Positions 34,315 to 43,422 of a DNA stretch of 64,000 bases are shown here, one piece after another. How positions within the stretch are numbered: position 1 is the first letter of the stretch; every line of letters begins with the position of its first letter. Made by a program: the position numbers and the translations under genes. The DNA comes from Bacillota bacterium (lineage in GTDB: Bacteria; Bacillota; Clostridia; Lachnospirales; Lachnospiraceae). The DNA lies in the NCBI GenBank assembly GCA_023414355.1, contig JAEZOB010000042.1, positions 310,001 to 374,000 on the forward strand, read 5' to 3'. The notes under the pieces are model-generated. The model searched no databases and had not been told where the DNA came from. It saw only the letters and a list, made by a program, of their open reading frames with translations.

Positions 34315-37161
34315 TTATTCATTGAATTTTGCACCGCACTTCGGACAGATATTGTCTCCTTTATAAACATGCCCACATCTGTAGCAGCATTTTACACTAT
34401 GCTTCTCCTTTGCGATATATGCAATGTCTCTGGATTCCGGTTTTTCCTTCAGATAAGAAACAAATTCATCTAAAATCTTGGAAAATCCTTGCACATCTGA
34501 TAATTTCAAGGAATTGGACAGTTTTATCTTACCTGAGCTCTCTGTATCAGCATAAATTTTTCTGCCTCTGCGGGTTATGATTTTACCGACTTGCATCACA
34601 TCAATTGTTCCTGACTCAGTAATGGTATTATAAAATATGTGGTCCGGTGTTAATACAAAACCTCTTTTTCCATCTGCTTTTACTGAAGCATCGCAGATTA
34701 AGATAGGGAATTCATATTTACCTCTTCCTGATGCGTAAGAATTGAGTGCGTTACGGATCACTGTATTCTCTTCTTCTGTACCACACCGTATTCCTGCTCT
34801 CACATTATAGTAATGAACTCTTTCAGAATTTGATGTATACTTACTCAGATCCTTTGTCAACTTACCCACCAGCTGCTCGCATTCGTTCATTTTGATCTTT
34901 GTCAGGCGTTTTTCAATCAACCCTAGTGTATTTGTTTTTAACTCAGGCAGCAGGTCTCTCTTTGTGATCTCTTCATATGCCTTTAATCCTCTTTCATAGG
35001 TTAACTCTGCAGGATCACCGCAGATTCTCTTTATGGAAGCTTCATCAAGAGTATAAATCTTGTCATGAATATTCTCTAGATAAGGGGCAATATGATTATC
35101 TTCAAATCCTTCTTTTTTCAGATCCTGATACAACCGCATATAAGAGCTTCTGTCTTTGGCATTGGCTTTTTTAATCAGTGCGGCAATCTCCTGTTTTACC
35201 GCTTCTTCTCTCCTTAATTCAAGATATTCCATATCTTCATCATGATCTATCGCCGTATATTGCGCAATTCTATCCTTAAATAACAGATACTGTTTCTTAC
35301 TGAAGTGCTCCGGTATCTCCTGTCGAAGGGACGTGAGTTCTTTTCTTCCCCTGGCTTCCAGAAGTTTTTGTAAAGGGGCTAATAAAGACTCTCTGATTTC
35401 ATCGCTGACATCTTCTCTCCTAATGTCCTCCATCACCCGTTGGATCGTTCTATAATCCTTTCCCTTGCAGGCTTCAGCCTTTTCTCTTAGGTTATTCTCA
35501 GGATCAATGTAGGGGGCAAGATATATTTTGTCACTTTCTGTGTCTCCTATATAAGGATTCCCAAGCTTTGAAGACATGATTTTTTTTTCTTCATCGGATT
35601 GCTCCAGTTCAGAGAAGGAGCTCCCGATCTGTGTCAAATTCTCCTCATCTTCATCAGTATAACCGGAAGTCTTTTCTCTGGTATTACCGGAAGTCTTTTC
35701 TCCGGTATTGCCGGAAGTCTTTTCTCCGGTATACTCATACTGAAATCTTTTTCCGATTTTCTTCTGATCTTTTTTGTCCGTCTGCTTATCCTTCCCATCA
35801 CCGATGCTTCTTAGATGACCGCTTCCCTGTTTTGGAGCTACATTCTTGTCTGCACCGATCTCTTCCTCATGATAACGGGATAAGGTAAAAAGGTTGTCCT
35901 TCTCCTCATCACTCATCGCATTTCGTTTTTCTTTGACTCCCTGAACTATATTCCTTACAGCAACAGTTTCTTCTGCCGTTTCCTCCCTGTGTTCGTTCCT
36001 TATTTTATTTTTCTCTTCTCTCTCTTTTACAGTTTCGGCATGTTGTTTTCTCTTTTTTATTTCTTTTACTACTATTCGCCTGCATCTTTCTACACTATTG
36101 GGAGGGAAGAAGCCCATATCCATCTTTTCATCCAGATTACTGACCTCCTGATCGGATAAGGAGTCTATATCAGCACAGATTTCCTCCAGTTGCGTCTCGT
36201 TTTTGCTTTTTATTTGCTTGTACTCAGCCTCATACTGATTTAAATTACAATTATAGGTTCTTACTCCCGACTTTCCTATAATTTCGATATAGTCCTCATA
36301 GGCCTCGCTATCCTCTTCAAAATCAAGCGTATAAACACTTCCATCTGTTAAAAGGAGATTCGGCTTGGGCGTAAAGAGACGATGGCAGACATGACAGGTA
36401 TATGCTCTGGCAAGATATACCCCCTTCTCATCAGTCTCAATCAGCAGCTCCTCTCCCTCGGGATAGATAACCATTGACAGCTTTTCCTTACAAATTGGAC
36501 ATTTGCTGTTAACCTTATAGAAGTTATTTCCGATTCTGGTTTTCCTTTTTTCCTCATCCGTTAATTCTTCTTTATCAAAGATATCATTTTCGCTCTTCCA
36601 TACAATTTTATGCCATAAACCGATATCATATTTTCCTTTTCCGTGAGCTGCTTCCTCAGGCACCTGTTCAACAGCCTGCTCTGCTTTTATTTGCTCCTGT
36701 TTTTCCTGTTGATCTAATATCAGCTGTATCATATCCTCGTAGGTTATCTGAACACCACTTCTATATAACCTGAGGTTATCCGCGGACAGCAGTGGCTCAA
36801 CCTCTATTTCCCTGAGAATATTACTAAATAGGGCATTAATCTGTGGATAATCCCTTTCTACTGTCAGTCCTTTGATTTTACCCCATTTTCCGAATGCATA
36901 CAGCGTCATATTGAGTACATTTTCCAGCATCTCATTCTTTGTGATCTGAACAATCGAATCCTCTTTCAAATTCACCTCTGCTGTATTACTGCCGACTGCC
37001 TTATTACCGAAATCAAATATCATAACACTGTCACTGCCTGCAAGCACCAGATTGTTGTTCCTGATGATAAAGATATCGTTCCATGTAAAATTTCTGCCCA
37101 TGGTGTTGATCAACTTCACAAATACGACCTTCAGTCCTGCATTTGCCCTCAGTAAAATCAT
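34315..37161 (-). CDS. Large zinc-ribbon protein of unknown function (948 residues)
   Basis: The start is ATG 37161, after GGAAGGAAG. Residues 1-150 form an ordered domain without a recognised family. Cys pairs at 221/224 and 256/259 (CPIC, CHVC) make a split zinc ribbon. Residues about 340-560 are highly charged and include three GEKTSGNT-like octapeptides (about 476-500). Residues about 560-750 are helical repeats. Near 830-900 a segment (FVLTPDHIFYNTITESGTIDV) resembles a PH-like domain, and the C-terminus is a zinc ribbon (CYRCGHVYKGDNICPKCGAK, 926-945). It has no signal peptide. Its position after the TetM-NYN fusion may be meaningful. Confidence 0.75.
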   Translation of the reverse strand: MILLRANAGLKVVFVKLINTMGRNFTWNDIFIIRNNNLVLAGSDSVMIFDFGNKAVGSNTAEVNLKEDSIVQITKNEMLENVLNMTLYAFGKWGKIKGLTVERDYPQINALFSNILREIEVEPLLSADNLRLYRSGVQITYEDMIQLILDQQEKQEQIKAEQAVEQVPEEAAHGKGKYDIGLWHKIVWKSENDIFDKEELTDEEKRKTRIGNNFYKVNSKCPICKEKLSMVIYPEGEELLIETDEKGVYLARAYTCHVCHRLFTPKPNLLLTDGSVYTLDFEEDSEAYEDYIEIIGKSGVRTYNCNLNQYEAEYKQIKSKNETQLEEICADIDSLSDQEVSNLDEKMDMGFFPPNSVERCRRIVVKEIKKRKQHAETVKEREEKNKIRNEHREETAEETVAVRNIVQGVKEKRNAMSDEEKDNLFTLSRYHEEEIGADKNVAPKQGSGHLRSIGDGKDKQTDKKDQKKIGKRFQYEYTGEKTSGNTGEKTSGNTREKTSGYTDEDEENLTQIGSSFSELEQSDEEKKIMSSKLGNPYIGDTESDKIYLAPYIDPENNLREKAEACKGKDYRTIQRVMEDIRREDVSDEIRESLLAPLQKLLEARGRKELTSLRQEIPEHFSKKQYLLFKDRIAQYTAIDHDEDMEYLELRREEAVKQEIAALIKKANAKDRSSYMRLYQDLKKEGFEDNHIAPYLENIHDKIYTLDEASIKRICGDPAELTYERGLKAYEEITKRDLLPELKTNTLGLIEKRLTKIKMNECEQLVGKLTKDLSKYTSNSERVHYYNVRAGIRCGTEEENTVIRNALNSYASGRGKYEFPILICDASVKADGKRGFVLTPDHIFYNTITESGTIDVMQVGKIITRRGRKIYADTESSGKIKLSNSLKLSDVQGFSKILDEFVSYLKEKPESRDIAYIAKEKHSVKCCYRCGHVYKGDNICPKCGAKFNE
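35663..35734. repeat. 24-bp tandem repeat, three copies, inside the 948-residue gene
   Basis: Units start at 35663, 35687 and 35711 with CCGGAAGTCTTTTCTC and differ at one or two bases. Each encodes one GEKTSGNT-like octapeptide on the minus strand, so copy number can change without a frameshift. Confidence 0.9.
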
Positions 37162-37293
37162 AGAAAACTTCCTTCCTATCAGTTATCACTAATTCCGATA
37201 TCACCTGATTTATCTGTTGTAATACTTTAATCTCTGCACCACTTTATCTGTTTTACTATTTACTATATTACTAATTTATCTAATGTACTGTTT

Positions 37294-37400
37294 TATCTGC
37301 TTTATCTGCTTTATCTGCTTTATCTGCTTTATCTGTTTTATCCGCTTTATCTGTTTTATCTTTTTATCTGTTTTATCTGTTTTATCTGTTTTATCTGTTT
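37294..37400. repeat. 9-bp tandem repeat array, about 12 units
   Basis: Units are TATCTGCTT (first four) and TATCTGTTT (mostly the rest), with one TATCCGCTT and one 8-bp TATCTTTT. Diverged copies continue on the left (37211-37290). The array fills the 317-bp gap between the TetM-NYN gene and the 948-residue gene; no terminator hairpin was seen there. Confidence 0.9.
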
Positions 37401-37478
37401 TACCATTTCATCTTATGTACTGTTTAAATCTCTTGTTTTAATCTATATTATCATATTCTTGAAGGCTGTACACTCCTT

Positions 37479-40280
37479 CTATTCCTCCAAAGACTCACGA
37501 ATACTCTCATCAATGCGGTCCCCGAGATAGGCCCGGCCTCCGGGTAACCTGTCCAGATAATCTTTGCGAATCTGATCATTGATGCGAGTTACCTCTTCCT
37601 TCAAATCATTGGCAGACAGTCTCAAGGCTCCCTTTCCCAGGATAATGAGTTGCTCCAGGGCATCGGAGGTAGCAACTGTAACACGGTGTTCCTTTGCGAT
37701 TTCATGCGTTACTTTCTCAATATATTGATCTGCTGTCTCCGCTTCCTTGGTATAGACCACATGGATATTATGATAATCCAGAACCTCGCCGATTCCTCCC
37801 TTTACCTTATAAGCATCAAAAACCAGGATCAGAATACAGTTTTTAAAACCCTGATAGTTACTTAGGATATCCATGAGCTTATTTCTCGCCGCATCCATAT
37901 TCTCCTTGGCAAGTTCGTTCAACTCCTCCCAAGAAAAGATGATATTATACCCGTCAACCAGAAGATAATCCTTGATCGCTTCCTTATCATTCTTCGGCTG
38001 TCGTATGACTGTCTGATCCGTACCTCTTTCAGAATGGTGAGGCTTTCTCTCATAACCCAGCGCACTATGGGAGGGATTCAATCTCTGTTTGATCGGGCCA
38101 AAGGTACGAACAAAGATGTCTTCGAGTTCTTTCTCCTCACTGGCAGTGATATCATTGCTTTTCCTAGTTTTAATCCCTGTCTTCTCTTTTACCGAAGTCT
38201 CAGTTTTTCTTTCTACAGTCATAGAATCACGTGCTGTATCCGTCTGTTCCATCGAATTCAGAGGATCTCTCTCTATGGTCTTATCCGTAATAAGAACCCT
38301 TTCCTCAACATCAACATCATCGTCCGGTTGCCATTCATGTTCCAGATGCATATACTCTTCGACTTTGTCCCAATTGACCGTAAATCCGACTCCATGGGCA
38401 CAAAAAACAGAGCCTGTCGGATGATCCATATCCCGTTCACTGTCATATCCCATGCTTTCTATTACTTCATTCGCATTATGGCAGGTTTCATGCCCCTTTG
38501 GCAGACAAAACAGCTTTCCTCTGCCTTTGGTATACGAGGTCACTTCCGCCTGATATCCCTGTAAGGTAGCAACCGGTGCGCTTCCGGTAAGAACCGCTGT
38601 CTCCCCTGCGATCTCAGGCGGGTTGAAGCTGCCGCTCATCCGTTGCAGATCCGACATGGCTCTTCCTACTGTCTCAGCGGGAATTTCCAGTCTGAAATTA
38701 TAACACGGCTCCAGCAGAATACTTTTTGCTTTTTTTAGTCCTTGCCTTACCGCCCTATAGGTTGCCTGCCTGAAATCTCCACCTTCAGTATGTTTTAAGT
38801 GCGCACGTCCAGTAATTAAAGTGATCTTAAGGTCGGTGATTGGAGCACCGATCAGTACTCCAACATGCTCCTTCTCCTCCAGATGGGTTAGAATTAGTCT
38901 CTGCCAGCTGCGATCCAGGATATCCTCACTGCAGCTGCTGCCAAATTCTAGACCACTTCCGGGCTCACCCGGCTCCAATAACAGATGCACTTCTGCATAA
39001 TGCCGTAATGGTTCAAAATGTCCGACACCTACTACAGGTTCCTGTATGGTTTCTTTATAAACGATATTACCCTGATCAAATTCCACATGAAATCCAAAAC
39101 GTTCCAGTATCAGCGCCTTCAGAACTTCTACCTGAACCTCTCCCATCAGCTGTACATGGATTTCCTTTAACTGATCGGACCATACAATATGCAGCAGTGG
39201 ATCTTCTTCCTCCAGTTGACGTAACTTAGAAAGCACAGGATGAGCCTCTATGCCGGGTGGAAGTATCAGTTTATAATTCAACACCGGTTCCAGGATCGGT
39301 AATTCGGATACAGCCTCTGTCCCAAGTCCTTCACCCGGATAGGTCTTGCTAAGTCCTGTTACAGTACACACGCATCCAGCTGGAACAGTCTCTGTTGTCT
39401 CATACCTAGCACCCGAATAGATCCTGATCTGATCCACCTTCTCTTCCCATACTTCGGTATCTAAAGCCTTGGTACCAAGATTAGTCAGCAGGTCCTTTAC
39501 CTTCAGGCTTCCTCCTGTAATTTTCATATAGGTTAGGCGATTCCCTTGCTCATCCCTGGCAATCTTAAAGACCTTTGCTCCAAACTCTTCCTTCGTTACA
39601 GGAACGGTTGTGTACAGAGAAAGTCCGGAAAGAAAAGCTTCCACACCCGCTAACTTCAGCGCAGAACCAAAGTAGCAGGGAAATAACCTTCTTTTATCTA
39701 TCAAATCCGCAATATGTTCAGTCTTTATACTGCCTGTCCCCGTATATTGATCCAGCAATGCTTCATCACACATTGCAATGTTCTCCATAAACTCCACCGG
39801 ATTGATATCTGTACTAAAATCTTCACATCCGTCATCCAGCAGTCTTTTCAATTCCTCCATCAGAACTTTTCGGTCCGTGCCCTCCAAATCCATCTTATTT
39901 ATGAACAGAAAGGTGGGGATCCGATACCGTGCGAGCAGTCTCCATAAGGTTAGAGTATGCCCTTGTACCCCATCACTTCCACTGATGACTAATATTGCAT
40001 AATTAAGTACTTGCAGCGTACGCTCCATTTCTGCAGAAAAATCTACATGACCTGGTGTATCTAAAAGAGTGGCTTCCAAATCCTTGTATGAAAATACGAC
40101 CTGTTTTGAAAAGATAGTAATCCCTCTTGCTCGTTCCATCTCATAGGTGTCCAGAAAAGCGTCCTTGTGATCTACCCTGCCCAATTTTCTGATACTGCCG
40201 GTCAGATATAGTATCCCTTCCGCCAGTGTCGTTTTTCCCGCATCTACATGGGCTAAAATTCCGATTACCAACTTTTTCAT
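37479..40280 (-). CDS. TetM/EF-G-like ribosomal GTPase fused to a Rae1/YacP-type NYN domain
   Basis: The protein has 933 residues. Residues 1 to about 650 are a full ribosomal-protection GTPase (the length of TetM): G1 AHVDAGKTT (10-18), RGITI, DTPGHVDF, NKMD, then EF-G-like domains II-V. A charged linker (about 650-770) contains the helix ELEDIFVRTFGPIKQRL. Residues 771-933 (DNA 37482-37970) form a YacP/Rae1-like NYN nuclease domain with DGYNII, VFDAYKVKGG, KEAETADQYIEK and ATSDALEQ; the acidic residues Asp-776 and Asp-822 are in place. TetM removes tetracycline from the ribosome, and Rae1 cuts mRNA in the ribosomal A site, so an mRNA-cutting A-site GTPase is the inference. RBS AGGAG precedes ATG 40280. 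Confidence 0.9.
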   Translation of the reverse strand: MKKLVIGILAHVDAGKTTLAEGILYLTGSIRKLGRVDHKDAFLDTYEMERARGITIFSKQVVFSYKDLEATLLDTPGHVDFSAEMERTLQVLNYAILVISGSDGVQGHTLTLWRLLARYRIPTFLFINKMDLEGTDRKVLMEELKRLLDDGCEDFSTDINPVEFMENIAMCDEALLDQYTGTGSIKTEHIADLIDKRRLFPCYFGSALKLAGVEAFLSGLSLYTTVPVTKEEFGAKVFKIARDEQGNRLTYMKITGGSLKVKDLLTNLGTKALDTEVWEEKVDQIRIYSGARYETTETVPAGCVCTVTGLSKTYPGEGLGTEAVSELPILEPVLNYKLILPPGIEAHPVLSKLRQLEEEDPLLHIVWSDQLKEIHVQLMGEVQVEVLKALILERFGFHVEFDQGNIVYKETIQEPVVGVGHFEPLRHYAEVHLLLEPGEPGSGLEFGSSCSEDILDRSWQRLILTHLEEKEHVGVLIGAPITDLKITLITGRAHLKHTEGGDFRQATYRAVRQGLKKAKSILLEPCYNFRLEIPAETVGRAMSDLQRMSGSFNPPEIAGETAVLTGSAPVATLQGYQAEVTSYTKGRGKLFCLPKGHETCHNANEVIESMGYDSERDMDHPTGSVFCAHGVGFTVNWDKVEEYMHLEHEWQPDDDVDVEERVLITDKTIERDPLNSMEQTDTARDSMTVERKTETSVKEKTGIKTRKSNDITASEEKELEDIFVRTFGPIKQRLNPSHSALGYERKPHHSERGTDQTVIRQPKNDKEAIKDYLLVDGYNIIFSWEELNELAKENMDAARNKLMDILSNYQGFKNCILILVFDAYKVKGGIGEVLDYHNIHVVYTKEAETADQYIEKVTHEIAKEHRVTVATSDALEQLIILGKGALRLSANDLKEEVTRINDQIRKDYLDRLPGGRAYLGDRIDESIRESLEE

Positions 40281-40432
40281 TCCTTATCTCCTGTAACTTA
40301 TTTCTTCACTCTTTCAAACATGATGCAGCTTCGCAGTATCTCAAATAATCATAGAAGAACAAGGAATGAGCACCATAAACATGAATTTAAGTACTATAAA
40401 TACACGATGCAACTATTCACAGTTCTTCAGAA

Positions 40433-40597
40433 ATCATTCTGGTACTTTCAGAATGATTTTCACACTTTCAGACATGCCCGACAGAGTCGGGCGTAAATGC
40501 TGGAAGTTGAAGAAGAAGTTCATAATGAAATTCCTATGGATTTCATTATGGAATTCTTCAGGATCATTCTGGTACTTTCAGAATGATTTTCACACTT
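40433..40597. repeat. Palindromic interspersed repeat region, copy B
   Basis: Two copies of a 35-bp unit (40433-40467 and 40563-40597) each contain ATCATTCTG/CAGAATGAT. Between them lie GCCCGAC/GTCGGGC (40476-40492) and ATAATGAAAT/ATTTCATTAT around TCCTATGG. The last motif matches the repeat at 31560-31650. On the minus strand a 29-codon frame (MNFFFNFQHLRPTLSGMSES then VKIILKVPE) runs through it, probably only repeat sequence. It lies 150 bp or more upstream of the TetM-NYN gene; the remainder of 40281-40768 shows nothing else except the MATE promoter. Confidence 0.7.
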
Positions 40598-40678
40598 AAC
40601 AGTTTAACAGTATAAGAATAATAATAAATTATATAATTCGGGAATGCAAGGTGTTCCTACTGGGAGTATAAAATAAGC

Positions 40679-40754
40679 TTGACCTTCCATTTTCAGAAGC
40701 GTATAATCCCTATTCATACAACTGCTTTAGGATGAGTGATCGAAAGTTTCGATC
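40679..40754 (+). promoter_or_regulatory. Promoter and palindromic operator of the second MATE gene
   Basis: TTGACC (40679-40684), a 17-bp spacer and TATAAT (40702-40707). GATCGAAAGTTTCGATC (40738-40754), a perfect palindrome, lies just before the AGGTGA ribosome binding site and may bind a repressor or fold in the leader. Confidence 0.75.
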
Positions 40755-40768
40755 TTAGGTGACCTATC

Positions 40769-42127
40769 ATGAAGAATAACTTTCTAAAACAAAATAATGA
40801 ACAAAGACGAGCTTTAATCCTGAATGGACCGGTATCCACAACAATCCTACTTCTTTCTGTCCCCACACTTATGCTGGGGTTGGTTCAATCCGTTATTCCG
40901 GTGATTGATGGTCTATTTCTCAATAATTTTGCCGGCACTGTAGCTGCCAGTGCTGTCACTTACTGTATCCCTATTGTCAATATCACTGTTGCCCTAGCAC
41001 AGGGCTTGAGCGTTGCTGGTATGGCTGTCATCGGGCAATCCAACGGTAAGGGGAATTTCGATGCCAGCCGTAAAATCTCAACCCAGCTGATCGTATTTAC
41101 CTTCCTTCTAGGTTTTATTTTAGCTCCACTTCTGCTCGTACTTGCTTTTCCTGTCTCCTCCCATGTAAATGCCGAGATTTCACATGATGTGTTTGTATAT
41201 CTTGCCTTGAATGCTGCTGTGATTCCTTTTTCCTTTATGGAGTCCATCTATAATGCAATAAAAAATGCACAGGGAAAGCCTGAGGATACCTTTGTACGGA
41301 TGATTCTCATGCTTGTTTTAAAAATAGTCTTCAGTGCTTTTTTTATCGCCGTACTCCACTGGGGACTCGTTGGTTCAGTTATGGCATCCCTGGCCTCCAA
41401 TCTGCTGATCACAGTATGGATGTATTATGAACTGTATATCAAGGCCGATGGTGACCGTTTTAGTATGGCAGGCTTTCGATTCGATAAGCAAATCATTAAA
41501 AATTTAATTCATATCGGGTTTCCTTCCATGCTCTCTAGTGTAATGCTAAATCTCGGTTTCTTTCTCATCAATAATGAAGTAGAAAAATACGGCCCCATTG
41601 TCTTAAACGGACAGGGAATAGCTAACAGTATCACATCCGTGTGCTTTATTCTTCCCTCCTCCTTTGGTTCCTCTGTCACCACCATGGTCAGCATGAATGT
41701 TGGTGCCAAGCAGGTGGATAAAGCAAAAAAGTCCTGTCTCATTGGCTGTATCATCAGCGCAATCACCGCAGCACTGCTAATCGCTATTATTGTTCCTCTT
41801 TCTTCAAGACTTACGATTCTCTTCACCCGTGATGCTGAGGTTCTTGCAGTAGCGAATCGTGCTCTTCATATCTACACCTATTCCGTGATCGGCTTTGGAA
41901 TCTGCATGGTTCAGCAGGGTGCCTTCATCGGTTTGGGGCGGACCCGTATTACCTTAGTGCTTAGTGTTCTTCGTATCTGGCTATTACGATATGTATTCAT
42001 ATTGGCGACCCAGCATTATCTCAGTTTCTATTCTGTATTCTGGGGTAACCTTTTTTCAAATTACATAGCAGCCCTGATTACCACAATTATGATTCTAAGA
42101 ACGAAATGGATTTCTGATTTGGACTAA
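40769..42127 (+). CDS. MATE family exporter
   Basis: The 452-residue protein has about twelve membrane helices in two MatE halves (PVSTTILLLSVPTLMLGL, IDGLFLNNFAGTVAASAV, GLSVAGMAVIGQSNGKGN). It exports drugs or small metabolites using an ion gradient. Its sequence differs clearly from the MATE at 18974-20341. It is followed after 110 bp by the squalene-cyclase-repeat protein on the same strand. A consensus promoter and palindrome lie upstream. Confidence 0.88.
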   Translation: MKNNFLKQNNEQRRALILNGPVSTTILLLSVPTLMLGLVQSVIPVIDGLFLNNFAGTVAASAVTYCIPIVNITVALAQGLSVAGMAVIGQSNGKGNFDASRKISTQLIVFTFLLGFILAPLLLVLAFPVSSHVNAEISHDVFVYLALNAAVIPFSFMESIYNAIKNAQGKPEDTFVRMILMLVLKIVFSAFFIAVLHWGLVGSVMASLASNLLITVWMYYELYIKADGDRFSMAGFRFDKQIIKNLIHIGFPSMLSSVMLNLGFFLINNEVEKYGPIVLNGQGIANSITSVCFILPSSFGSSVTTMVSMNVGAKQVDKAKKSCLIGCIISAITAALLIAIIVPLSSRLTILFTRDAEVLAVANRALHIYTYSVIGFGICMVQQGAFIGLGRTRITLVLSVLRIWLLRYVFILATQHYLSFYSVFWGNLFSNYIAALITTIMILRTKWISDLD

Positions 42128-42237
42128 TGATGATTCCAGCGAGTTTAACGGGTTGATATTGACTGATCCGTTTATTCATGCTATTTTCAGGTTAGGTTAT
42201 CCAGTCATTATTGTCTGATCCATAAAGGAGGTATAAA

Positions 42238-43080
42238 ATGGAAGAACAAATGAACTATCAGGCTGATGTTGATGCTATCCTGGCAAAACGTTTCGACAAC
42301 GGAGGAGATCTTTGGGCTACTCCTGACAAACGTATCATGAAGGGCAGTCCATTTACTACACTCGACTGTGCACTCATGCTAACCGAATTAGGTATGACTC
42401 CTACAGAACCTGTATTGAAGGAAACTGCTGAGTTGATCCTTAGCTGCTGGCGCGAAGACGGACGCTTTAAGGTAGCTCCGGAGGGTGGTATCTATCCATG
42501 TCATACGATTCATGCCGCAAGAACTTTATGTTATCTGGGTTATGCCTCCGATGCACGGTTACTTAAAACCTTTGAACATCTTCTCCAAATCCAGCATATT
42601 GACGGTGGATGGCGATGTAATAAATTCACCTTCGGGAGAGGACCGGAGACGGAATATTCCAATCCCGGCCCTACCTTGGCTGCTTTGGACTCTTTTCGGT
42701 TTACCCCTTTACGAAATACTATAGCCGCTCTGGACCAGGCAGTAGAATTCCTGCTACACCACTGGGAGACCCGGCTACCCCTCGGTCCCTGCCATTACGG
42801 CATTGGCACTCTCTTCTTCCAGGTGACCTATCCCTTCGGTAATTATAATCTTTTCTTTTATGTTTATGTCCTTTCCTTTTATGACAAAGCAAAGAAAGAC
42901 CCGAGATTTCTGGAAGCACTCGGGGTTTTAGAAGGAAAATTACAGAATGGAAGACTGATTTCAGAGCGTCCTAATCAGAAGCTTGCAGGATTTGCCTTCT
43001 GTAAGAAAGGAGAACCGACTGATCTGGGTACAAAACGTTATAGGGAGATATTAAGTAACCTATCAACTACAGCTTCGTAA
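42238..43080 (+). CDS. Prenyltransferase/squalene-cyclase repeat protein
   Basis: The 280-residue protein is built from alpha/alpha-barrel repeats; QIQHIDGGWRCNKF is a QW-type repeat motif, and SCWREDGRFKV a weaker one. It is far shorter than squalene-hopene cyclases (600 or more residues) and lacks a DxDD acid motif, so terpene cyclase activity is unlikely. It is cytosolic, with no signal peptide. An AAAGGAGG ribosome binding site precedes ATG 42238. A role with the MATE exporter upstream is possible but unproven. Confidence 0.75.
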   Translation: MEEQMNYQADVDAILAKRFDNGGDLWATPDKRIMKGSPFTTLDCALMLTELGMTPTEPVLKETAELILSCWREDGRFKVAPEGGIYPCHTIHAARTLCYLGYASDARLLKTFEHLLQIQHIDGGWRCNKFTFGRGPETEYSNPGPTLAALDSFRFTPLRNTIAALDQAVEFLLHHWETRLPLGPCHYGIGTLFFQVTYPFGNYNLFFYVYVLSFYDKAKKDPRFLEALGVLEGKLQNGRLISERPNQKLAGFAFCKKGEPTDLGTKRYREILSNLSTTAS

Positions 43081-43154
43081 GATTTTTAAACACCGTTTCA
43101 TCCTTTTGCTCAAACATGAAAGCTTTTCATGTTTGACCTATTCAAAATATCAGC

Positions 43155-43340
43155 AAAGCAGATATTTATATATCATGTATTCAGAATATCTGCTTTAAAG
43201 TTATTTATGTATCATGTATTCAAAGTATCTGCTTTGCAGTTATATATGTATCATGCATTTAATAAATATCTGCTTTGCAGTTATTTATGTATCATGTATT
43301 CAAAATATCTGCTTTACAGACAATTAAATGTCATGTATTT
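43155..43340. repeat. About 39-bp tandem repeats, four to five units
   Basis: Units at 43200-43238, 43239-43279 and 43280-43318 share TTATTTATGTATCATG, a TATTC stretch and AATATCTGCTTTGCA; diverged units lie at each end. The unit carries ATCTGCTTT, whose complement AAAGCAGAT opens the array. It follows the squalene-cyclase-repeat gene. No other signal is seen in 43081-43422 except the terminator. Confidence 0.85.
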
Positions 43341-43343
43341 AAA

Positions 43344-43386
43344 AAAGATAAGGATAACAGTACACATGCCTGTTACCCTTATCTTT
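43344..43386 (-). terminator. Bidirectional terminator between convergent genes
   Basis: AAAGATAAGG and TAACAG pair with CTGTTA and CCTTATCTTT. Leftward reading from the ABC-2 operon runs into CTTTTTTAAAT. Confidence 0.8.
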
Positions 43387-43422
43387 CATTTAATTTACTG
43401 ATAAAAACTTACTACCGATATG

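Noticed and set aside
37294..37400. CRISPR array
   Set aside because: The units are 9 bp with no unique spacers and no cas genes are present; the same holds for 43155-43340.
37479..40280. Calling this gene an ordinary tetracycline resistance gene
   Set aside because: The GTPase part fits the family, but the fused nuclease domain and chromosomal context without transposon parts make resistance unproven.
40366..40599. Rightward frame rich in RNDFHT-like repeats
   Set aside because: Its repeats are the interspersed 35-bp palindromes, so it is not a credible protein.
43129..43401. A 90-codon rightward frame with repeated SALxLxMYHVF peptides
   Set aside because: It is the 39-bp tandem repeat read through; one unit is 41 bp and changes the frame, and no ribosome binding site precedes it.
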